Source: Campylobacteraceae bacterium
GTDB taxonomy: Bacteria; Campylobacterota; Campylobacteria; Campylobacterales; Sulfurovaceae
DNA length: 6,202 bases
Direction: 5' to 3'
Assembly (NCBI GenBank): GCA_027083895.1
Contig: JALWMN010000069.1
Coordinates: forward strand, 1-6,202
Positions 1-4,496 of this stretch are shown here, piece after piece. The notes under the pieces were generated by a model. That model did no database searches. It worked only from the letters and a program-made list of their open reading frames with translations, and had not been told where the DNA came from. Every line of letters begins with the position of its first letter. Within the stretch, counting starts at the first letter, position 1. The translations under genes and the position numbers were made by a program.

Positions 1-105
1 AGTGAGCATAGCATACGGCAAGAGTTGTATCAATTACAAAGAACTATTGCAACCTTAGAAGCAATAAATATCATCCACCCAGCCAAGTCGGTGCAAATAC
101 ATTAA
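1..105 (+). CDS. C-terminal end of an unrecognised protein (5' partial)
   Basis: An open frame enters from the left edge in frame 1 and ends at TAA 103-105, giving 34 visible residues (start SEHSIRQELYQLQ, end HPAKSVQIH). The piece is helical and charged with regular hydrophobic residues (LYQLQRTIATLEAI), which suits a terminal amphipathic or coiled-coil helix followed by a short polar tail. No catalytic motif is visible and the family cannot be named from so little. It is supported by uninterrupted coding up to the stop and by a terminator-like hairpin directly downstream. The HD gene that follows lies 189 bases away with its own promoter, so the two are probably separate transcription units. 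Confidence 0.6.
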   Translation, partial: SEHSIRQELYQLQRTIATLEAINIIHPAKSVQIH

Positions 106-110
106 AATAT

Positions 111-147
111 AACTAAACGTAAACTTTTCACTTTTAGTTTTTAATTT
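111..147 (+). terminator. Probable rho-independent terminator of the left-edge gene
   Basis: AACTAAA at 111-117 pairs with TTTAGTT at 133-139. Further pairing inside (G119/C131, T120/A130, A122/T128, A123/T127) is interrupted by mismatches. The 3' arm runs into a T-rich tract, about 138-149. It lies six bases after the stop codon, the expected place, but the stem is AT-rich and weak. Confidence 0.45.
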
Positions 148-260
148 TTAACTTCAATCTCTTCATTTTACTAAAACTTAAGCTCTAAATTTTATATGAA
201 CTCACCAAGCTAAAAATATATCTACAACTTTAGAAGAATTTAGACTAATATTGTCTACTT

Positions 261-266
261 TATAAT
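261..266 (+). promoter_or_regulatory. -10 box (TATAAT) of the HD-domain gene
   Basis: A perfect TATAAT lies 28 bases before the ATG at 295, preceded by T-rich DNA and without a good -35 hexamer. That is the usual form of housekeeping promoters in Campylobacterota. The ribosome site AAGGGG at 285-290 follows, four bases before the ATG. Assigned by pattern only. Confidence 0.5.
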
Positions 267-294
267 ATACAATTTTGCCAAAAAAAGGGGCAAA

Positions 295-780
295 ATGGGT
301 GAGATAATTGCTTGGTTTTCTAAACACTACCCAGAATTAAAAAGATCTATGCAAAAGTGTGAGCATGGAGAAGAGCAGATCAATCCATATCATATTGAAG
401 GTGATTGCTGGAGCCATACTATGATAACTTGTAAAATTGCAGAGCTTAAAAGTTTTAGCAAAACAGTATGTATTGCTGCACTTTTGCACGATATTGGCAA
501 GCCAAAGAGCCGCAAAGTAAACTCTAAAAATGGTTATGTGCAGTTTTTTGGACACGAAGAGCTTTCGAGCATAGAAGCAAAACCTATCCTAGAGAAGATG
601 GCACAAGAAGGCTTGATTAAAACAAAAGAGATAGATTATATTTTAGATCTAATTAGATACCACGGTTTGGCATACAAATTAGACCCAAAAGAGCTACAAA
701 ATCGATTTGATAATAACTTTTATAACGATTTAATGGATTTAAGCTTATGTGATAATCTGGGTAGATTTCATACAAAATAG
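295..780 (+). CDS. Stand-alone HD-domain protein, like the HD domain of CCA-adding enzymes
   Basis: The 161-residue protein carries the metal-binding pattern of HD phosphohydrolases: H41 (WSHTM), H65-D66 (ALLHDIGKP), H87 (FFGHEE), H123 (RYHG) and D153 (LCDNLGR). The set PYHIEGD..SHT, LLHDIGKP, GHEE and D..GR closely follows the HD domain of bacterial tRNA nucleotidyltransferases and of HD-kinase RNA-repair proteins, which act as metal-dependent phosphatases or 2',3'-cyclic phosphodiesterases. There is no nucleotidyltransferase domain in front and no P-loop kinase behind. The protein is almost all HD domain and ends four residues after the D..GR motif, earlier than in multidomain relatives. 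The start is fixed by AAGGGG four bases upstream of the ATG. csx20 follows after 74 bases. The HD fold and intact ligands are seen; substrate and reaction are unknown. No continuation was found after the TAG, so frameshift truncation is not evident. Confidence 0.85.
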   Translation: MGEIIAWFSKHYPELKRSMQKCEHGEEQINPYHIEGDCWSHTMITCKIAELKSFSKTVCIAALLHDIGKPKSRKVNSKNGYVQFFGHEELSSIEAKPILEKMAQEGLIKTKEIDYILDLIRYHGLAYKLDPKELQNRFDNNFYNDLMDLSLCDNLGRFHTK

Positions 781-806
781 CTTAATTTATCCTTTTTAGA
801 CAAGAG

Positions 807-837
807 TTGACATAATTTTTTAATATAATTTTATAAA
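807..837 (+). promoter_or_regulatory. Candidate promoter of csx20
   Basis: TTGACA (807-812) is a perfect -35 hexamer. Two -10 candidates follow: TATAAT at 824-829, a perfect match but only 11 bases away, and TATAAA at 832-837, 19 bases away. Either TATAAT acts alone in the Campylobacterota manner or the weaker box pairs with TTGACA. In both cases csx20 seems to have its own promoter, separate from the HD gene. Confidence 0.45.
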
Positions 838-854
838 ATTTTCAAAGGATTAAA

Positions 855-1235
855 ATGAGACAGATGTTTTTACTCTTTTCTCATAAATTAACGACACAAC
901 AAGAAAAAGATGCCAAAGAGAGTCTAGGGGTAGAGAAGTTTGTAGCCTTGCCAGATGATTTGCAAAACTTATGGTCTAATATTCCACCAGAGCTTAAGGA
1001 GCTAGATGAGTATTTAATTCCTTTAAAAGAGTTTATAAAAGCTAATGCAAATGAGGGTGATTATGTACTTATTCAAGGAGACTTTGGAGGATGCTTTGAG
1101 ATGGTAAACTTTGTTAAAACTCTTGGCTTAATAGCAGTTCACTCAACTACCAAAAGAGATACCGTTGAAAGAGTTGCAGATGGTAAGGTAGAAAAGTTCT
1201 CAAAATTTGAGCATGTGATTTTTAGAAGTTACTAA
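855..1235 (+). CDS. csx20: CRISPR-associated Csx20-family protein (CARF-related, predicted ring nuclease)
   Basis: The 126-residue protein matches what I recognise as the Csx20 pattern: N-terminal MFLLFSHKLT (4-13), LGVEKFVALPDDLQ with WSNIPPEL (24-47), the core YVLIQGDFGGCFEMVNF (70-86) on a Rossmann-like strand and loop, then GLIAVHSTTKR (91-101). The length is full for this small family. Csx20 is a single-domain CARF-superfamily group tied to type III CRISPR-Cas, where CARF proteins bind cyclic oligoadenylate; it has been predicted, and I believe reported, to be a ring nuclease degrading cA4 to switch off the response. That activity is family knowledge, not visible here. AAAGGA (844-849) lies five bases before the ATG. 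No cas gene or repeat array occurs in the window, so it is isolated or at a locus edge, next to an HD protein and a WYL regulator. Family call fairly sure; function less so. Confidence 0.82.
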   Translation: MRQMFLLFSHKLTTQQEKDAKESLGVEKFVALPDDLQNLWSNIPPELKELDEYLIPLKEFIKANANEGDYVLIQGDFGGCFEMVNFVKTLGLIAVHSTTKRDTVERVADGKVEKFSKFEHVIFRSY

Positions 1236-1237
1236 AC

Positions 1238-1291
1238 AAAGGAATCCAAAGTGAAAAAATAGTAGCAATTTTGGATCTTATGAGTATTTAG
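1238..1291 (+). pseudogene. Possible relic of a gene start after csx20
   Basis: Three bases after the csx20 stop there is a ribosome-site match, AAAGGA (1238-1243), with seven-base spacing to GTG (1251-1253). The frame stops after GTG AAA AAA TAG. If one A is added to the six-A tract (1254-1259), the reading becomes VKKIVAILDLMSI and then TAG (1289-1291). That resembles the first beta strand of a Rossmann or CARF-type protein. Loss of one base in a homopolymer followed by deletion of the rest would explain it. The tract is short, so chance is a real alternative. Confidence 0.22.
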
Positions 1292-1318
1292 TTCTAAATA
1301 CTATTAAAATAGTATAAT
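1283..1318 (+). promoter_or_regulatory. Promoter of the WYL gene with overlapping palindromic operator
   Basis: Two perfect inverted repeats overlap here. AGTATTTA (1283-1290) pairs with TAAATACT (1295-1302) around GTTC. ATACTATT (1298-1305) pairs with AATAGTAT (1308-1315) around AA. The second ends inside a perfect -10 box, TATAAT (1313-1318), so a dimer bound there would block RNA polymerase. Transcription from this box would give a leader of about 155 bases before the ATG at 1480. The natural candidate ligand is the downstream WYL/HTH protein (autoregulation), which is an inference. No good -35 box is seen. A role as terminator of csx20 is less likely because no T-run follows. Confidence 0.55.
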
Positions 1319-1479
1319 AGAGAAATATCTATGTTAGTGGTGGCGTTAGAAATTCAATAATTTTGCAACCATCGATTTAATTTTACAAAATATTAAAAAT
1401 CTTGAAAAATGTTGTAAATTAAAGAGAAAACAGTATAGAGAGATTCAAAGTTCAATTCAATAACAAATAAGGGGTACTC

Positions 1480-2457
1480 ATGGCAGAGAAAAAACCAAAC
1501 AAAACTCAATATCTCTACAAACTTATGGAGATTTTTTTAGAAAAAGGTGAGATTACTCCTTATGATAAAGATGTTCTTGAAAGACTTGATAACTGTTCTC
1601 CAAAGACGCTAGAGAGATATCTAAAAAATTTAGAAGAGTTGTATCATCAAATTATCCAGATAGAAAAGCAGGGTAAAAAGAATGTATGGAAGTTTATTAA
1701 GGTCTCTGATGTACTAGAGCAGTTTATAGCAAATAATGAATATGATCTATATAATCTATTTGATCTAGCAAAAGAGTTTGATCCAGCGATTTTTAAAGAG
1801 TTAGAAAAGGGTACTCTAAAGAAACTGGCTACCAATGAGTCGGTTTTTGTCTTTAAAAACTATATTATGGAGGAGCTAAGCACTCCAGAAGCAAAAAAGA
1901 TTTTTAAAAATTTAAAAGAGGCAGTAAAAAATAGGGAGTATAGAGATATTTACTACCACTACAACGAAGATACCTTATATGAAGATGCAAAGCCTTTAAA
2001 ACTAGTCTTTATGGATAACAACTGGTATATTGCAGTACTTACCAAAGAGAAAGAGTTTCATTTTTTAAGACTTAGTTTTATAAAAGATGTAAAAAAACGC
2101 TCATCTCAAGGTAGATTCCAAAGTGTTGACACCCAAAAGTATATAGACTTTATTAAAAAGGCTCAAAACTCTATGACTCTTTATGGTGTGCAACCAAAAG
2201 TGGCTAGATTGAGAGCAAAACAGGGTGTTGCAAAATATTTTAAAGAGGGTATGAAACGCCACATACCTTCGCAAAAGTTTGTAAAAGAGTTAGAGAGTGG
2301 CGAGGTTATCTTTACTATAGAGTACACCCAAGAGTTAGAGGTGTTGCCATTTATTCAAAAGTGGCTACCAGATTTGGTTATAGAGAGTCCAAAAGAGTTG
2401 CAAGATGCACTTGTTAAGAAGCTTCAAAATGCTCTAGAGGATTATAATGGCAGCTAA
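1480..2457 (+). CDS. WYL-domain transcriptional regulator (HTH-WYL-WCX)
   Basis: The 325-residue protein has the usual three-part build. Residues 1 to about 75 form a winged-helix DNA-binding region (YLYKLMEIFLEKG, SPKTLERYLKNLEEL as recognition-helix candidate, then a wing ending GKKNVWKF). Residues about 150-210 form the WYL domain, with NWYIAVL (181-187, the WYL triad read as W182-Y183-I184) and FLRLSFIKDV including R197, which fits the ligand-facing Arg of the family. Residues about 240-320 form a WCX extension, with a typical end VIESPKELQDALVKKLQ. WYL regulators sense small ligands, often nucleic acid or nucleotides, and several control CRISPR-Cas or other defence genes (Sll7009 of Synechocystis is one case). 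The start is supported by AAGGGG (1469-1474), five bases before the ATG. A palindromic operator sits upstream. Proximity to csx20 suggests defence control; that is inference. Confidence 0.9.
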   Translation: MAEKKPNKTQYLYKLMEIFLEKGEITPYDKDVLERLDNCSPKTLERYLKNLEELYHQIIQIEKQGKKNVWKFIKVSDVLEQFIANNEYDLYNLFDLAKEFDPAIFKELEKGTLKKLATNESVFVFKNYIMEELSTPEAKKIFKNLKEAVKNREYRDIYYHYNEDTLYEDAKPLKLVFMDNNWYIAVLTKEKEFHFLRLSFIKDVKKRSSQGRFQSVDTQKYIDFIKKAQNSMTLYGVQPKVARLRAKQGVAKYFKEGMKRHIPSQKFVKELESGEVIFTIEYTQELEVLPFIQKWLPDLVIESPKELQDALVKKLQNALEDYNGS

Positions 2458-2516
2458 AATAAGATAGTAACAATTAACATACTTTGGTCAACACTACTTA
2501 TAAGCATCTTATTTTA
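2455..2516. repeat. 11-bp perfect inverted repeat after the WYL gene
   Basis: TAAAATAAGAT (2455-2465) is the exact reverse complement of ATCTTATTTTA (2506-2516), separated by 40 bases. The left arm begins in the TAA stop codon of the WYL gene. As RNA it would be a long-looped AT stem ending with a short T-run, so it may help 3'-end formation, but the loop is large for an intrinsic terminator. No protein-binding role can be assigned. Confidence 0.4.
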
Positions 2517-2636
2517 AAACACCTCTTGTCTCTTTTAAAGTCTACTAGACCTAATTATTTTTCTTATACCTACTCTATTTAAGTTGCTTTAATAGATTTC
2601 ACTAGCCTATTTTTTCTATCTCTATAACTTTTTTGC

Positions 2637-2642
2637 TATAAT
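2637..2642 (+). promoter_or_regulatory. acyP: Extended -10 box of the acylphosphatase gene
   Basis: TATAAT preceded by a run of T and GC (TTTTTTGC, 2629-2636) lies 37 bases before the GTG start. The upstream 100 bases are very pyrimidine-rich and have no convincing -35 box, the normal look of sigma-70 promoters in this phylum. AGAGAGG (2665-2671) is the ribosome site, eight bases before GTG. Confidence 0.6.
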
Positions 2643-2679
2643 TGAGCTAAAAAAGCAATACCATAGAGAGGTTTACAAA

Positions 2680-2958
2680 GTGGGATGTGCGAAGTTTATT
2701 GTAAAAGGCAAAGTACAAAGAGTTTACTATCGTAAATATGTATCGCAAGCCTTAAATAGAGCTGGGTATATTGGGTATGTAAAAAATTTAAAAGATGGCA
2801 CTGTAGAAGTAGTTCTTAAAACTGAACCAAATCAGAATATATCAGAAATTTTAGAGATTTTAAACGAAGGATCACCAAAGAGTGAAGTAAGTGAAATAGA
2901 GATGTCTATGTGCGATAAAGAGGTTCAGTTTACGAATAGTTTTGAAGTAAGGTATTGA
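2680..2958 (+). CDS. acyP: Acylphosphatase with altered phosphate-binding loop
   Basis: The 92-residue protein has the size and order of motifs of a stand-alone acylphosphatase, a small cytosolic ferredoxin-like enzyme that hydrolyses acyl phosphates such as acetyl phosphate or carbamoyl phosphate. Loop motif GKVQRVYYRKYV (10-21) holds the catalytic Arg, R18. GYVKNLKDGTVEV (32-44) holds the catalytic Asn, N36. The C-terminal strand FEVRY closes the fold. The canonical loop reads VQGVxxR, but here residue 14 is Arg (AGA, 2719-2721) instead of Gly, a one-base change from GGA. This could reduce phosphate-loop flexibility or add a positive charge; whether the enzyme is active is unknown. The start is GTG with AGAGAGG eight bases upstream, and no in-frame ATG lies nearby. 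It has its own promoter and is not part of an obvious operon. Confidence 0.88.
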   Translation: MGCAKFIVKGKVQRVYYRKYVSQALNRAGYIGYVKNLKDGTVEVVLKTEPNQNISEILEILNEGSPKSEVSEIEMSMCDKEVQFTNSFEVRY

Positions 2959-3041
2959 TTATTTTTAAGAAAAACAATTGAATCCTCTGAAAAACTATGA
3001 ATTGAATGAAAGCTTTATAATTTTAGCAAAAAACATTTATG

Positions 3042-3056
3042 TTAGCCAAAGGCTAA
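3042..3056. repeat. Perfect 6-bp hairpin TTAGCC-AAA-GGCTAA
   Basis: TTAGCC (3042-3047) pairs with GGCTAA (3051-3056) around AAA. It is followed by A residues on the plus strand and lacks a T-run on either strand, so it is not a terminator by itself. It abuts the next, larger stem and could be part of one folded RNA. Confidence 0.4.
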
Positions 3057-3111
3057 AAAAGAGCACTTAACCACGAAGGGGTGCTTGCGTTTGCTCTTTT
3101 TAATAAATTTT
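3056..3111 (+). terminator. Stem-loop with U-tract, candidate terminator of the acylphosphatase unit or of a small RNA
   Basis: AAAAAGAGCA (3056-3065) pairs perfectly with TGCTCTTTTT (3092-3101), and more T-rich sequence follows (TTTTTTT within 3108-3114). The A-stretch, GC core and U-stretch layout is that of an intrinsic terminator. The 26-base loop is long and contains an alternative stem, AGCAC (3062-3066) with GTGCT (3081-3085), that competes for the 5' arm. It lies about 100 bases after the acylphosphatase stop. Confidence 0.5.
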
Positions 3112-3233
3112 TTTGCGTTCGCAAAGTGAAAAATTCTATCTATCTTGAGTGAAATCAATGGTTTTTTAGAGGGTTCAATTTGCAATAAGTAATAGTAAAC
3201 TCAAAAAGAGATTAAAAATAATTTGTAATCTTA

Positions 3234-3258
3234 CACTCTTTTGAAGAGATAAAGAGTG
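3234..3258. repeat. 8-bp inverted repeat CACTCTTT / AAAGAGTG
   Basis: CACTCTTT (3234-3241) and AAAGAGTG (3251-3258) are exact reverse complements around a 9-base spacer. There is no adjacent T-run. It could be an RNA stem or a dimer-binding site; nothing in the sequence decides which. Confidence 0.35.
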
Positions 3259-3453
3259 CGAAAGCAACAATTAAATAAAGTTATTGAGCATAAATCATAA
3301 TGCAAACAATCGCTTTTTGCCATAAAAAAGTAATTTTCAAAAAGAAGTTGCTGTATTAAAAGAGTATTAAAAACGTGAGCCTATAAATTAGCAACTATAA
3401 AAGTATTGAGCAAATTAATATTGAACAAAAAAAGCTAATATTTAGCAAAAGTA

Positions 3454-3459
3454 GATAAT
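3454..3459 (+). promoter_or_regulatory. Candidate -10 box (GATAAT) of the DUF4149-HDG-apaH operon
   Basis: GATAAT, one mismatch from consensus, within TAGATAATA lies 21 bases before the ATG at 3481. AAGGA (3471-3475) is the ribosome site at five-base spacing. Upstream DNA is AT-rich with no clear -35 box. It would drive the three plus-strand genes that follow. Confidence 0.4.
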
Positions 3460-3480
3460 ATCTCTTCAAAAAGGATTTGA

Positions 3481-3966
3481 ATGCAAGAGTTAAAGACAAA
3501 TAGGTATTTTACAATAGTTTATCTGTTGATTTTAGGGGTAGTTATAGGGGCTAGTGTTTATGCTGGGGCGGTGGTGGCTCCTGTTACCTTTCATAGCGAA
3601 AAGTGGCTTGGTGGCGAGCTTTTAAGCCGCTTTCAAGAGGGGCTTATTATGACGCACAATTTTATTGGATTGAAGTACTTTATTTTAGTTGGGATAGTTG
3701 CTGTATCTCTTTACGAGGGGTACCAATATAAGCGGTTTAATAGAGATTTAGTAAAAACTTTAAGTGCACTTGGGTTTATTATGAGTAGCCTGCTCTTTAA
3801 CTATTTTTATATGAGTAGTATTATCGATATGCAAAGCCAAGGTGAAAAGGTTGTAAGAAGCCAAATTTTTGAAAATATGCATAAAGGGAGTGAGCTGGCC
3901 TTAACTTTTGTAATGATTTTTGCAATCATTTTATTTGTAAGAACTTTGCAAAAAGAGCTTAAATAA
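3481..3966 (+). CDS. DUF4149 (TMEM205-like) four-helix membrane protein
   Basis: The 161-residue inner-membrane protein has four predicted helices: about 9-34 (starting YFTIVYLLILGVVIGAS), 61-82 (FIGLKYFILVGIVAVSLYEG), 91-113 and 138-155, with a basic end (RTLQKELK). The first helix carries small residues and Pro (GASVYAGAVVAPVTF), then a loop with phenylalanines and a conserved-looking Glu/His segment. This is the look of the DUF4149/TMEM205-like family, whose biochemical role in bacteria is not established. No signal peptide or enzyme motif is seen. It is the first gene of a likely operon: 44 bases, including heptamer repeats, separate it from the glycosylase gene. The ATG is supported by AAGGA five bases upstream. 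Membrane topology is secure; family assignment is good; function unknown. Confidence 0.78.
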   Translation: MQELKTNRYFTIVYLLILGVVIGASVYAGAVVAPVTFHSEKWLGGELLSRFQEGLIMTHNFIGLKYFILVGIVAVSLYEGYQYKRFNRDLVKTLSALGFIMSSLLFNYFYMSSIIDMQSQGEKVVRSQIFENMHKGSELALTFVMIFAIILFVRTLQKELK

Positions 3967-3994
3967 GCTGAGAGCTAAGAGCACAGAGCTTAGA
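3967..3994. repeat. Imperfect 7-base tandem repeat (GCTNAGA, four units)
   Basis: Directly after the TAA of the DUF4149 gene are the units GCTGAGA, GCTAAGA, GCACAGA and GCTTAGA, followed by a degenerate GCAAATA. The array fills most of the 44-base spacer up to the ribosome site (AAGGA, 4001-4005) of the next gene. Units are diverged, so copy number is unlikely to be changing quickly now. Confidence 0.6.
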
Positions 3995-4010
3995 GCAAAT
4001 AAGGATTTTT

Positions 4011-4496
4011 ATGAAGCAGGAGCATCCATTAAAACCAATTGTTTTTAAGAGTAGTAAAACGCTTGTTTTGGGGTCGTTTCCTAGTCTTAAATCGATTGAG
4101 AATAGTTTCTATTATGCTCATCCTCAAAATCAGTTTTGGAAGATTTTATCGCTAATTAGCAACTATCCTGCAAATTTAAGAGACCAAAGAGTTTGGCTTC
4201 TAAAGCAGTGTAAGTTGGCTTTATGGGATATAATAAAAAGTTGCAAACGAAAAAATTCGGCTGATAGTAATTTAGAAGATATTACACCAAACGATATAGA
4301 GTCACTCTTAAAGGAGTATCCAAATATTGAGCAGATTGCTTTTACAAGTCGCTTAGCCGAAAAGATTTACAAAAAATATTTTAGCCACTTAGATATAAAA
4401 ACTATCTATCTCCCTTCGCCATCTCCTGCCTATGCAAGTATGAGTGTAGAGCAGAAAGCTAAAAAATATAAAGAGTTACTAGGAGATTGCAAATGA
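4011..4496 (+). CDS. Hypoxanthine-DNA (deoxyinosine) glycosylase, uracil-DNA glycosylase superfamily family 6
   Basis: The 161-residue protein shows the signature of the HDG branch of the uracil-DNA glycosylase superfamily: LVLGSFPSLKSIE (18-30), then SFYYAHPQNQFWKIL (32-46), and the C-terminal YLPSPSPAYA (133-142) which takes the place of the DNA-intercalation motif. N40 in HPQNQFW fits the Asn important for hypoxanthine removal in characterised family 6 enzymes. The middle segment (LALWDIIKSCKRKNSADSNLEDI) matches the usual W-D-I plus Ser/Asn-rich region. Family role: excise hypoxanthine formed by adenine deamination, starting base-excision repair in the cytoplasm. Length is typical. AAGGA (4001-4005) sits five bases before the ATG. 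Its last codons overlap the apaH start by four bases, which indicates translational coupling. Family call is firm; substrate range is inferred. Confidence 0.88.
   Translation: MKQEHPLKPIVFKSSKTLVLGSFPSLKSIENSFYYAHPQNQFWKILSLISNYPANLRDQRVWLLKQCKLALWDIIKSCKRKNSADSNLEDITPNDIESLLKEYPNIEQIAFTSRLAEKIYKKYFSHLDIKTIYLPSPSPAYASMSVEQKAKKYKELLGDCK
4481..4496 (+). promoter_or_regulatory. Ribosome site and ATGA overlap that fix the apaH start
   Basis: AGGAG (4481-4485), inside the end of the glycosylase gene, lies seven bases before ATG 4493-4495. That ATG shares ATGA with the TGA stop (4494-4496). An in-frame TTG at 4487 is only one base from the Shine-Dalgarno sequence, too near to be the start. Confidence 0.8.

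Larger units (their letters stand above)
2959..3480. other. 522-base gene-free stretch with stem-loops and a possible small RNA
   Basis: No convincing protein gene was found on either strand: every frame is broken by stops and lacks a start with a ribosome site. Contents in order are: TTAGCC-AAA-GGCTAA hairpin (3042-3056); terminator-like stem (3056-3101) with an alternative AGCAC/GTGCT stem inside it; TTTGCG-TT-CGCAAA palindrome (3112-3125); CACTCTTT/AAAGAGTG stem (3234-3241 with 3251-3258, 9-base loop); AT-rich DNA with TATTGAGCA twice; and the promoter of the next gene. No tRNA, rRNA or CRISPR repeat was recognised. Confidence 0.6.

Noticed and set aside
337..555. 72-codon open frame on the minus strand inside the HD gene
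   Set aside because: It lies wholly opposite a gene with clear HD motifs, has no ribosome site, and its product has no recognisable features.
1647..1835. 62-codon open frame on the minus strand inside the WYL gene
   Set aside because: It is a shadow of the purine-rich coding strand of the WYL gene and shows no motif.
2454..2507. 17-codon minus-strand frame after the WYL gene, hydrophobic, toxin-like in look
   Set aside because: It is too short to judge, lacks a convincing ribosome site, and coincides with the inverted repeat, which explains the sequence better.
2518..2640. Pyrimidine-rich plus strand suggesting a decayed minus-strand gene
   Set aside because: The minus strand has frequent stops in all frames and no recognisable peptide; T-rich DNA before a Campylobacterota promoter is expected.
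1236..3480. CRISPR repeat-spacer array near csx20
   Set aside because: All spacers in this part were read for repeats of 24-37 bases at regular intervals; only short AT-rich matches such as AATTCAATAA were found.
4487..4489. TTG start for apaH two codons upstream of the ATG
   Set aside because: It is one base from AGGAG and would displace the natural ATGA overlap; ATG 4493 fits spacing and homolog length.
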